This document shows positions 1-6,997 of a stretch of DNA of 45,210 nt, piece after piece. A program made the position numbers and the translations under genes. A model generated the notes under the pieces. That model had not been told where the DNA came from and made no database searches. It was given only the letters and a program-made list of their open reading frames with translations. Every line of letters starts with the position of its first letter. The stretch's first letter is position 1. The stretch comes from an uncultured Eubacteriales bacterium (GTDB lineage Bacteria > Bacillota_A > Clostridia > Oscillospirales > Oscillospiraceae), in NCBI GenBank assembly GCA_900319835.1, contig ONPY01000007.1:1-45210 (forward strand), written 5' to 3'.

Positions 1-254
1 CCGGAACACGAACAGCAAAATAAATACACGTCATTGCGAACCAGTCCGCAGACTGGTGTGGTGTACGCCCTGCGGGTGCAATCCGCATTTCGGGCGGATG
101 ATATCCGCCCCTACAGACGCAATCCGGGATCATTGTCTCAGGCAGCGCTGCGGACGGCTTGGCAATCCGGCATGGACTTTGTACCAGATACGTACAATGT
201 TCGATATCCGCGCGCACAAGCTTCTGAATTGCACGCTGCTGCCCGCGTTGGCGG

Positions 255-335
255 CCCTTTTCTCTTTGGAGTCCAAGAACCGTTTCTCTTTTCGCGCAAG
301 ATCGAAAAGAGAAATGGGTCTTGATCTGCGCAGGT
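255..335. repeat. Dispersed repeat R4, copy 1
   Basis: About 80 bases that recur almost unchanged at 18775-18857, including the string CTCTTTGGAGTCCAAGAACC and a hairpin TTTCTCTTTTCG / CGAAAAGAGAAA. Only a handful of differences are visible between the copies. Both copies lie between genes. The function is unknown; the internal hairpin suggests a structured or mobile palindromic element. Confidence 0.75.
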
Positions 336-380
336 CCGTCTCTGCAGACATGCCGCCGAAACGCGCCTATACGCAGCACG

Positions 381-408
381 CGCCCCGTTCGGGTTTCCGA
401 ACGGGGCG
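381..408 (-). terminator. Hairpin after the Ig-like surface protein
   Basis: Perfect 12-bp inverted repeat CGCCCCGTTCGG / CCGAACGGGGCG with a 4-base loop, starting 13 bases past the stop codon of the minus-strand gene. The U-rich flank lies on the plus-strand side, so termination of the minus-strand transcript would rest mainly on stem strength. Confidence 0.5.
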
Positions 409-421
409 ATTGTTGTTTCTT

Positions 422-2287
422 TTATTCGGGTTTGTGCCCCTCGGGCGGAGTCTGGGGCTGAATCGGCTCCAGCGGTTCAACCGGGTCCAGGGGCTCCATC
501 GGCTCCACCGGGCGAGTCGGTTCTGCAGACGGCGCCGGCTGTGCAGGCTCGGCCGGGCGGACGGGCGCGGCAGGAGGTGTGGCCTCCTCGGGGCGCCAGA
601 CGGTGTGGATGGGCGGCACCCTGGGTTCTTCGGGCGTTTCAGTCTCCACCGGCTCACCGTAAACGGCGGGGGCCTCAGGCGACGCGGCGGGCGCGGCGTA
701 TTCCTCCTCACCGAAGCCCTGCTTTCTCAGATGCCAGATGTAACCGGCAAGGCCGGCCAGGGCCAGCACCGCCACGGCGAAGAGGATCTTCACCCCGGCG
801 CTGACGCCGGTGTTCTTCCGGGTGGGGGTGGGCACCGGGCGCGCGGTGGCATTGGGATCGGGGCTGGCGCTCACGTCAGGGCCGTTGCTGGGGCTGGGGC
901 TGACGGCGCCGGGAACCGGCGACGCGGAGGGCGTGGGGGTCGGCGTGGGCGTGGGCCGCGGGGTGGGCGTGACAGCCTCCTTGGCCTTAACGGTCACGGT
1001 GAATTTCGCGGTGTACTTGTCATAGCGGACGGTGACCTCCTGGGTGCCGGGGGTGGCCAGGACCTTGGGGGAGACCGTGTAGCCCCCCGTCAGCACCTCG
1101 GAGCCCTTGTTGGAGTTGAGCTGCACGGAAAGGCCGCTTGTATCCAGATAATCGCCCACGGTGTAGCTGCGGGTGGTGGGCAGGGTCAGCACGGAGATCC
1201 CGGTGACGACCTTGTCGTTCTTGACCGCGACCTTGAAGGTGCAGGTCTTTTCCTGGTACTGGACGGTGATGATCTGTTCGCCCTCGGTACTCATCACCGT
1301 GGGGGAACAGTTGAGATCGGTGGAGACGTCGTAATGCTCGCCGTCGTCGGTGTAGACCCGGATGGACAGGCCCGCGGTCTGCAGGTTTTCGCCCAGCAGG
1401 TACTCCCGCTTGTTGGGCAGCGTCAGCACGCCGATACCGGAGACCACGGCCTCCTTCTTCTGGACGTTGACGTAAAAGCTCCAGCTGCGGCCGCCGTAGC
1501 TGACCTTGACGGTGTGGGTGCCGGCGAGGTCAAAGGGGTCGACCTCGATCTCATAGCCGCTGCTGATGACCTCCTGCACGCCGTTGTCGTAGGTCACCCG
1601 GAGCGTCATGCCGGTGTGGTCAAAGCTCTCCCCCACGGCGTAGTCCATCTTGTTGGGCATGGTCTCGATGCTGACGGAGCTGACCTGCGGCTCGCGCACC
1701 GAGAGGGTGATGATGTCAGACATGACCGTGCGGAGATCGCCGTTGTTGTTGTTGGTCACCTCGCAGACATAATTCCAGGTGCCGGCGGCAGAGGTGTCGG
1801 GCCGGAGGGTGCTGCCGGTTTCCCCCGGAAGCGCGCGGGAATCAAGGCCGTTTTCCAGATACCACTGGTAGCTGAGGCTCCCCGCGTCCGGCGTCCAGGC
1901 GGCGACGGAGAGGGCCGCGCTGTCCCCCACCCAGCAGCTTACGGAGTCGGAGACGCTGACCGTGGGGTCCGCGGCGGTGATATCGATGGTGCAGACCAGG
2001 TTCTCCTCCCCGGTCACGGTGAAGGTATAGTTCCCGGCGGTCGTGGGTCTGCCCACCAGGTAGAGAGCGAGGCCCGCCTCGGTCTCCCGGGCCTCGACCC
2101 GCAGGCCGTCAGGCAGGTTTTCCACCGTACGCTCGCCCGCGCCGACAACGGAGGCGATGGGGTATTCCAGCTCGCTGCCGGCGGTGAAGCCCCCGAGGGT
2201 GATATACTCGTCGGCATATGCACAGGGGAGCAGCGCCAGCATCAACAGCAGCGCCAGCAGCCCTGAAAAAATCCATTTCTTTTTCAT
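422..2287 (-). CDS. Secreted, membrane-anchored protein with bacterial Ig-like domains
   Basis: A 621-residue surface protein of unknown ligand. Residues 1-25 are a signal peptide (MKKKWIF, hydrophobic core, ending near AYA). A first globular part at 26-105 and an Ig-type segment at 106-198 are followed by three clearly related Ig-like repeats (group-3 style) at about 201-279, 280-358 and 359-437. Each repeat has the pattern V-S/T-x-I-x-x-L-P followed by G-x-x-x-x-x-x-G-L/M. Next come a Pro/Thr/Ser-rich linker (438-493), one transmembrane helix (about 496-518) and a Pro/Glu-rich tail of about 100 residues that should lie in the cytoplasm. The start at 2287 is chosen because AAAGGAAAAGG precedes it and a signal peptide follows directly; a 24-residue upstream extension is open but lacks a ribosome site. 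It is divergent from the glucosidase gene. An adhesin, cell-wall anchor or receptor-like role is inference. Confidence 0.8.
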   Translation of the reverse strand: MKKKWIFSGLLALLLMLALLPCAYADEYITLGGFTAGSELEYPIASVVGAGERTVENLPDGLRVEARETEAGLALYLVGRPTTAGNYTFTVTGEENLVCTIDITAADPTVSVSDSVSCWVGDSAALSVAAWTPDAGSLSYQWYLENGLDSRALPGETGSTLRPDTSAAGTWNYVCEVTNNNNGDLRTVMSDIITLSVREPQVSSVSIETMPNKMDYAVGESFDHTGMTLRVTYDNGVQEVISSGYEIEVDPFDLAGTHTVKVSYGGRSWSFYVNVQKKEAVVSGIGVLTLPNKREYLLGENLQTAGLSIRVYTDDGEHYDVSTDLNCSPTVMSTEGEQIITVQYQEKTCTFKVAVKNDKVVTGISVLTLPTTRSYTVGDYLDTSGLSVQLNSNKGSEVLTGGYTVSPKVLATPGTQEVTVRYDKYTAKFTVTVKAKEAVTPTPRPTPTPTPTPSASPVPGAVSPSPSNGPDVSASPDPNATARPVPTPTRKNTGVSAGVKILFAVAVLALAGLAGYIWHLRKQGFGEEEYAAPAASPEAPAVYGEPVETETPEEPRVPPIHTVWRPEEATPPAAPVRPAEPAQPAPSAEPTRPVEPMEPLDPVEPLEPIQPQTPPEGHKPE

Positions 2288-2338
2288 AGTCCTTTTCCTT
2301 TCATGGCGTCCGGCCAAAACCGACCACTCACTTGCGTG

Positions 2339-2367
2339 ATCATGGCACAAAACGCGCAATTTGTCAA
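2339..2367 (-). promoter_or_regulatory. Sigma-A-type promoter for the Ig-like protein
   Basis: Reading on the minus strand, TTGACA (2367-2362) is followed after 17 bases by CATGAT (2344-2339), about 50 bases before the start codon at 2287. Match to the consensus is 6/6 and 4-5/6. Confidence 0.6.
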
Positions 2368-2407
2368 TCCTCCCCCGCTCTTCGCGGGAAAAACCTGCTC
2401 CGGCTTC

Positions 2408-2436
2408 TTGTGATGCGGAAAAAGCTGTGCTAAAAT
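2408..2436 (+). promoter_or_regulatory. Sigma-A-type promoter for the GH13 gene
   Basis: TTGTGA (2408-2413), 17-base spacer, TAAAAT (2431-2436), ahead of a strong ribosome site AAAGGAGG at about 2452 and the start at 2469. Confidence 0.55.
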
Positions 2437-2468
2437 GTGGATAAGCATTTTAAAGGAGGAGTTGTCCT

Positions 2469-4148
2469 ATGGCCTTTACTCCCTGGTATAAGGATATGGC
2501 GGTCTACCATATCTGGACGCGCAGCTTCTGTGACGGCAACGGCGACGGGATCGGCGATCTCTGGGGCGTGCTCGGGAAGCTGGATTACATCAAGAGTCTC
2601 GGCGTGGACGCCATCTGGTTCTCGCCGCTCTACCCCTCGCCCAACGCGGACTGGGGCTACGACATCTCCGACTACATGGACATCCACCCGGACTTCGGCA
2701 ACCTGGATGTGTTCAAGGAAGTGCTCCGGGAGGCTCACCGCCGCAACCTGCGGGTGTTCATGGATCTGGTGGTCAACCACTCCTCGGACGAGCACCCCTG
2801 GTTCATCGAGAGCCGCAAGAGCAGGGATAACCCCTACCACGACTACTATATCTGGCGGCCCGGCCGGGGCAAGGGCTCCAAAAAGCTGCCCCCCAACAAC
2901 TGGACCTCCCTGTTTGAGGGCGGCGCCTGGGAGTATGACAGTCACTTAGACGAATATTATCTGCATTTGTTCGCGAAAAAGCAGCCGGATTTGAACATGG
3001 AGAACCCGAAGGTGCGGGAGGAGGTCAAGCGTATCCTCCGCTTCTGGCTGGACATGGGGGTGGACGGCTTCCGGGAGGACGTGATCACCTTTATCTCCAA
3101 GACCCCGGGCCTGCCCAGCGTCTACCCGCCCATCCCCGTGGCCAACGGCATGAAGCACTTCTCCAACCGGCCCCAAGCCCACGACTACCTGCGGGAATTC
3201 AAGCGCGACGTGCTGAGCCAGTACGACTGCTTTGTGGTGGGCGAGAGCCCGCTGACCGACGCCAACACCGCCCTGCGCTACGTCACCGAGGGTCCCAACC
3301 AGGTGCTCGATGAGATGATCGCCTTCTCCCACATGGAGGCCGACTGCTTCATGACGGACATGATCCGCCGCCCCTTCAACCTGGTGAAGATGAAGAAGGC
3401 TTTCTCCGACTGGCAGTATAAGCTGGCGGGCAAGGGCTGGAACGCCCTGTACATCGAAAACCACGACCACCCCCGCATCATCAGCCGCTACGGCAGTGAG
3501 AAGTACCGCACCGAGAGCGGCAAGATGCTGGCGGCCATGTACATCCTGCAAAAGGGCACGCCCTTCATCTATCAGGGGCAGGAGATCGGCATGACCAACA
3601 TGCCGCTGCCGGAGCTGAACATGTACAAGGACGTGATGACCTTCAACTCCGCGCGCATCCTCTCCAGGCTCTTCCCCAAGAAGAAGGTGCTGGAGCTGAT
3701 CCAGAGCGGCACAAGGGAGAACGCCCGCAGCCCCATGCAGTGGGACGACAGCCCCAACGCGGGCTTTACCACCGGGCGCCCCTGGTTTTTTGTCAACGGC
3801 AACTACCATGACATCAACGTCGCCGCCGAGGAGGCCGACCCCGACTCCCTGCTGAACTTCTACCGCAGGCTGCTGGCCTTCCGCAAGAACAGCCCCGTGG
3901 TGCTGCGCGGCGAATACAGGGAGTACCTGCCGCGGGACAAGCACTTCTACGTCTATGAGCGGCATTACTTTGAAAAGCGCCTGCTGGTGATCTGCTCCTT
4001 CACCGCCGAACAGCTGCGCTTCAACGCGCCGGAGGGCATCGACCTCGGCAGGTGGAACCTGGAGCTAAGCAACTACGAGACCTGCTTTACCATCGGCAAC
4101 GGCTACACCACCCGGCCCTACGAGCTCAGAGTCTATAGCTTGGGATAA
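2469..4148 (+). CDS. GH13 alpha-glucosidase, oligo-1,6-glucosidase type
   Basis: A 559-residue cytoplasmic glycoside hydrolase (no signal peptide) that should hydrolyse short alpha-glucosides. The (beta/alpha)8 signature regions are complete: DLVVNH at 99-104, the region V motif QPDLN at 172-176, the nucleophile D204 in GFREDVI, the acid/base E259 in VVGES, and D333 in ENHDHPR. QPDLN marks the oligo-1,6-glucosidase subfamily. Valine directly after the nucleophile (DVI) is the residue associated with alpha-1,6 rather than alpha-1,4 preference, so isomaltose-type substrates are likely; the exact sugar is inferred. Length is typical for the family. A strong ribosome site (AAAGGAGG) decides the start. 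It is the first gene of a run with ispE, which starts 5 bases after its stop; no metabolic link between the two is evident. Confidence 0.9.
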   Translation: MAFTPWYKDMAVYHIWTRSFCDGNGDGIGDLWGVLGKLDYIKSLGVDAIWFSPLYPSPNADWGYDISDYMDIHPDFGNLDVFKEVLREAHRRNLRVFMDLVVNHSSDEHPWFIESRKSRDNPYHDYYIWRPGRGKGSKKLPPNNWTSLFEGGAWEYDSHLDEYYLHLFAKKQPDLNMENPKVREEVKRILRFWLDMGVDGFREDVITFISKTPGLPSVYPPIPVANGMKHFSNRPQAHDYLREFKRDVLSQYDCFVVGESPLTDANTALRYVTEGPNQVLDEMIAFSHMEADCFMTDMIRRPFNLVKMKKAFSDWQYKLAGKGWNALYIENHDHPRIISRYGSEKYRTESGKMLAAMYILQKGTPFIYQGQEIGMTNMPLPELNMYKDVMTFNSARILSRLFPKKKVLELIQSGTRENARSPMQWDDSPNAGFTTGRPWFFVNGNYHDINVAAEEADPDSLLNFYRRLLAFRKNSPVVLRGEYREYLPRDKHFYVYERHYFEKRLLVICSFTAEQLRFNAPEGIDLGRWNLELSNYETCFTIGNGYTTRPYELRVYSLG

Positions 4149-4153
4149 TTGCC

Positions 4154-5014
4154 ATGAGAGAATACGCCTACGCCAAACTCAACATCTCCCTGGATGTGAC
4201 CGAGAAGCGTCCCGACGGCTACCACGACATGGTCATGGTGATGCAGACCGTCTCCCTTGCGGACGAGCTGGACATCGTCCTCAACGACACCGGCCGCGTC
4301 CAGGTGCGCAGCAACCTGCACTTCATCCCCTCGGACGAGCGAAATCTCGCCGTCAAGGCAGCCCTGTGCTTCCTCGCCGCCGCGGAGAAGAGCGGTCAGG
4401 GCATGCTCATTACGCTCACCAAGCGCATCCCCGTAGGGGCCGGCATGGCCGGGGGCTCGGCCGACGCCGCGGCGGTGCTGCGGGCCCTGAACCGAATGTA
4501 CGGCTTTCCCTTTACCGCCGACGCGCTGGAAAAGCTGGCCGAGCAGGTGGGCTCCGACGTGCCCTTCTGCGTGCGGGGCGGCACGGTGCTCGCCACCGGC
4601 CGGGGCGAGAAGCTGGAGAGCCTGCCGGATCTGCCGGACTGTCAGTTCGTGCTCTGCAAGCCGGACTTCTCCATCTCCACGCCGGAGCTGTTCCGCAAGC
4701 TGGACCAGAGCAGTCTGCGCTGCCACCCGGACACGGCCGGCATCGTCGCCGCCCTCCAAAGCGGGGAGCTCGAGCCCATCGCCCGGCGCATGTACAATGT
4801 CTTTGAGGATGTGGACGACCGCCGGCTCCGCACCGTGAAGGACATCAAGAGCGTGCTGCTCGACTGCGGCGCTCTCGGCGCCATCATGACAGGCACGGGC
4901 TCGGCCGTCTTCGGCATCTTTCGCCCGGGGATCGACTGCTCCGCCGCCGTGGAGGCGCTGCAAAAGGAGTACGGCTTCTGCCAGACCGCCGTCTGCGTGG
5001 GCAGGCTGGACTGA
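4154..5014 (+). CDS. ispE: 4-diphosphocytidyl-2-C-methyl-D-erythritol kinase
   Basis: IspE, a cytoplasmic GHMP kinase that phosphorylates CDP-methylerythritol at the 2-hydroxyl with ATP in the MEP isoprenoid pathway. At 286 residues it has the usual length. The catalytic K8 (AYAKLN) and D135 (GSDVPF) are present, and the glycine-rich ATP loop PVGAGMAGGSADAA lies at 93-106. A C-terminal MTGTGSAVFG matches the third GHMP motif. The ribosome site is weak and the gene begins 5 bases after the GH13 stop, so it is probably translated by coupling. Two other MEP genes, dxr and ispG, are in the window at 34-36 kb and 32-33 kb. Confidence 0.95.
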   Translation: MREYAYAKLNISLDVTEKRPDGYHDMVMVMQTVSLADELDIVLNDTGRVQVRSNLHFIPSDERNLAVKAALCFLAAAEKSGQGMLITLTKRIPVGAGMAGGSADAAAVLRALNRMYGFPFTADALEKLAEQVGSDVPFCVRGGTVLATGRGEKLESLPDLPDCQFVLCKPDFSISTPELFRKLDQSSLRCHPDTAGIVAALQSGELEPIARRMYNVFEDVDDRRLRTVKDIKSVLLDCGALGAIMTGTGSAVFGIFRPGIDCSAAVEALQKEYGFCQTAVCVGRLD

Positions 5015-5028
5015 TTAAAACACAAAGA

Positions 5029-5077
5029 AACCGTCCATACTGAAAGCAACAGCTTTTGGAATGGACGGTTCTTTTTT
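5029..5077 (+). terminator. Terminator hairpin between ispE and spoIIR
   Basis: AACCGTCCAT and ATGGACGGTT form a 10-bp stem with a long A/T-rich loop, followed by a run of seven T ending at 5077. The T run directly touches the spoIIR start codon at 5078. Confidence 0.7.
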
Positions 5078-5683
5078 ATGGAAGAAAACAAACTCTTAAA
5101 AACCTGGGAGCTCTCGGCTCTGATCGCCCTGTGCATCACGCTGTGTCTTGCCCTCTGGGCCCAGGGTCGGCAGGACGCCGTGGAATCCCGGCTGCTGCGC
5201 CTGCGGGTCGTGGCCGCCTCCGACGCGCCGGAGGAGCAGGCGATCAAGCTCCGGGTGCGGGACGCGGTGCTCGCCTGCGCCGCACCGAAGCTCGCGGGCG
5301 TCACCGACGCAAAGGAGGCCGAGTCCATCCTTGCGGCGGAGGCCGGGGCCATCCGCGCCGCAGCGGAGGGCGCGGCAGAGGGCCGCGAGGTCCGGGTGGA
5401 GTTCTGTGACGAGCGCATCCCCACCCGGGAATACGGCGGCTTTTCCCTGCCTGCCGGGCGCTACCGCGCCATGCGCGTCACCCTGGGTGAGGGACAGGGC
5501 CACAACTGGTGGTGCATCGTTTTCCCGCCGGTCTGTCTCTCCGCGGTGGAAAAGGAGGAGCTGCGGCCGGTGATGCGCCCGGAGGACTACGCCCTGCTGA
5601 CGCAGGCGGAGGGCTGGGAGCTCCGCTTTCGCTGTGTGGAGCTCTGGGGCGAGCTGGTCAATGCCCTGGAGGGCCGTGATTAA
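5078..5683 (+). CDS. spoIIR: Stage II sporulation protein R
   Basis: SpoIIR is made in the forespore, is exported into the space between the two membranes, and triggers SpoIIGA to cleave pro-sigma-E in the mother cell. The 201-residue product has a membrane segment at about 13-29 (LSALIALCITLCLALWA) that can act as an export signal, then the SpoIIR core with RLRVVAASDAPEEQ, an arginine/glutamate-rich middle, and the family hallmark EGQGHNWWCIVFPP. The start is the ATG right before the N-terminal hydrophobic segment. No Shine-Dalgarno sequence is present, because the ispE terminator fills the space up to the ATG, so translation may be leaderless or start differently. Its partners spoIIGA and sigE are at 39.8-41.6 kb. 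The stop overlaps the convergent proline-rich gene. Confidence 0.9.
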   Translation: MEENKLLKTWELSALIALCITLCLALWAQGRQDAVESRLLRLRVVAASDAPEEQAIKLRVRDAVLACAAPKLAGVTDAKEAESILAAEAGAIRAAAEGAAEGREVRVEFCDERIPTREYGGFSLPAGRYRAMRVTLGEGQGHNWWCIVFPPVCLSAVEKEELRPVMRPEDYALLTQAEGWELRFRCVELWGELVNALEGRD

Positions 5684-5937
5684 CGCCGGAAGCCGTGGGG
5701 ATTGAAGCGCCAGGCCCGGCAGGGCGGTCTTCTTCCCGGCATCAGCCCCGGTCTGCAGGGCGGAGGTCCCATCCCCGGCGGCGGGGGCGGGAATCTGCCC
5801 GGCGGCGGGGGCGGCGGAGGCGGATAGCCGCCAAAGGGCGGACGGCGGCCCCGGTCGGGGCCCGGCCTGCGATCCCGCTCCACCCGGTCCCAGATCTCAT
5901 CAAAACGCCTGAGGGCGTCGGAAAAGTCATTTCGCAT
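5680..5937 (-). CDS. Small proline-rich protein of unknown function
   Basis: An 85-residue protein with an acidic/basic N-terminus (MRNDFSDALRRFDEIWDRVERD) that could form a short helix, then low-complexity sequence with runs of up to eight prolines, glycines and arginines, two cysteines (PPCRP, PPCRA) and a basic end. Gene status rests mainly on a near-perfect ribosome site AGGAGGTG seven bases before the ATG and on a clean divergent position relative to rsmE. Its stop codon overlaps the spoIIR stop tail-to-tail. I do not recognise a family; sticky, Pro/Gly-rich small proteins are common in spore coats, but that is only a suggestion. Confidence 0.6.
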   Translation of the reverse strand: MRNDFSDALRRFDEIWDRVERDRRPGPDRGRRPPFGGYPPPPPPPPGRFPPPPPGMGPPPCRPGLMPGRRPPCRAWRFNPHGFRR

Positions 5938-5982
5938 GGTTTCACCTCCTGTGTATCTCTTTGTCCCATTCTACGCGCGCTC

Positions 5983-6011
5983 TTGCAATGACGTGAAAAA
6001 TATGCCATAAT
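5983..6011 (+). promoter_or_regulatory. Sigma-A-type promoter for rsmE
   Basis: TTGCAA (5983-5988), 17-base spacer, CATAAT (6006-6011), with a ribosome site AGGAGG about 25 bases further on. Confidence 0.6.
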
Positions 6012-6046
6012 GGCGAAAAAGAACGCTTTGACAGGAGGCTGCCATT

Positions 6047-6778
6047 ATGCCGAGATTCTTTATCGCCGGGACCAATCTCCTGGGCGGCACGGCCATCATC
6101 CGGGGTCGGGACGCGGAGCACGTGCGCGTGCTGCGTCTCAAGCCCGGCGAGGATATGATCATCTGCGACGGCCAGGGGACGGACTACAAATGCCGCCTGG
6201 TCTCCGCCGACAGGGAGCAGGTGGAGGCAGAGGTGATCGAGGTCAGGCCCTGCCCGGCAGAACCCAGCGTGAAAGTCACCATGCTCTGCGCCCTGCCCAA
6301 GGGGGACAAGACCGACTACATCATCCAGAAGTGCGTGGAGGCCGGGGCCTTTGAGATCGGCTTCTTCTCCTCCGCCCGCTGCGTGGCCAAGCCCGCCGAG
6401 CCAGAGCGGAAGGTCGAGCGCTGGCAGCGCATTGCCGAGGAGGCCGCCAAGCAGTCCGGCCGCGGCATCATCCCCCGGGTCTTCTGGGTCGGGGATTACA
6501 CGGCGGCGCTGGATCTCGCGGTGAAGAAGGAGCTGGGCCTGTTCATGTACGAGACCGGCGAGCGCGAGGCGCTCAACGCCGTGCTGGAGGCCAATCGCGC
6601 AGTCAGCTCTGCCGCCTTCATCACCGGGCCCGAGGGCGGGTTTGAGCCGTTTGAGGCCGATCTCGCGCGGGTCTGCGGCCTGCATGTCTGCTCCATGGGG
6701 GAGCGGATCCTCCGCTGCGAGACCGCCCCGGTGGTCGCCCTGACGGCGGCCATGTACGCCACGGGGAATCTGTCCTGA
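6047..6778 (+). CDS. rsmE: 16S rRNA (uracil-1498-N3)-methyltransferase
   Basis: RsmE methylates U1498 of 16S rRNA in the assembled 30S subunit using S-adenosylmethionine. The 243-residue protein has an N-terminal PUA-like RNA-binding part (MPRFFIAG, then a HVRVLRLKPGE pattern) and a C-terminal SPOUT trefoil-knot domain. The knot is evident from ITGPEGGFEPFE at about 190-201 followed by SMGERILRCETAPVVAL, both diagnostic of RsmE. An AGGAGG ribosome site 7 bases before the ATG fixes the start. It has its own promoter and is monocistronic as far as can be seen; a repeat element follows. Confidence 0.95.
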   Translation: MPRFFIAGTNLLGGTAIIRGRDAEHVRVLRLKPGEDMIICDGQGTDYKCRLVSADREQVEAEVIEVRPCPAEPSVKVTMLCALPKGDKTDYIIQKCVEAGAFEIGFFSSARCVAKPAEPERKVERWQRIAEEAAKQSGRGIIPRVFWVGDYTAALDLAVKKELGLFMYETGEREALNAVLEANRAVSSAAFITGPEGGFEPFEADLARVCGLHVCSMGERILRCETAPVVALTAAMYATGNLS

Positions 6779-6820
6779 TTTTGATGAAATGCGGTCGTTT
6801 CCGCCGCATTCAAAATGTGC

Positions 6821-6969
6821 GTCATTGCGAGCCAGTGTGCACACTGGCGTGGCAATCCGTCCTTTCTGCCATGCGGATTGCCACACCAGTGACTTCGGTC
6901 ACTTAAGCGAGCGTCCAAATCTTTGATTTGGTTTACGCGAGCTTACACCTCAGGTGGGTTCGCAATGAC
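6821..6969. repeat. Palindromic repeat R1, copy A (about 149 bp)
   Basis: Begins GTCATTGCGAGCC and ends GTTCGCAATGAC, so the ends are inverted repeats. Inside, CACTGGCGTGGCAATCCG is mirrored by CGGATTGCCACACCAGTG, and a hairpin CCAAATC-TTT-GATTTGG lies near the right end. A second full copy is at 20920-21097, and half-copies at 30-93 and 13184-13356. No transposase is encoded, so it resembles a MITE or REP-like element. Confidence 0.8.
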
Positions 6970-6997
6970 GTGTTTTTCTTTTTCAGAGGTTTTTCAG

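Larger units (their letters stand above)
1..421. repeat. Repeat-filled intergenic region, no gene
   Basis: No credible coding sequence is seen in these 421 bases. Bases 30-93 hold a copy of the dispersed GTCATTGCGA / GGCAATCCG family, including the small hairpin CCAGTC-cgca-GACTGG. Bases 91-114 hold a right-arm-like fragment ending in CCGCCCCTAC, related to the 68-bp palindromes at 35701 and 37208. Bases 255-335 are a near-identical copy of a repeat found again at 18775-18857. The terminator-like hairpin of the downstream minus-strand gene closes the region. Open frames that run through here are shadows created by the repeats. Confidence 0.7.

Noticed and set aside
56..2266. Plus-strand open frame of 736 codons opposite the Ig-like protein
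   Set aside because: Its first part lies in repeats and the remainder is antisense to a protein with a signal peptide, domains and a membrane helix.
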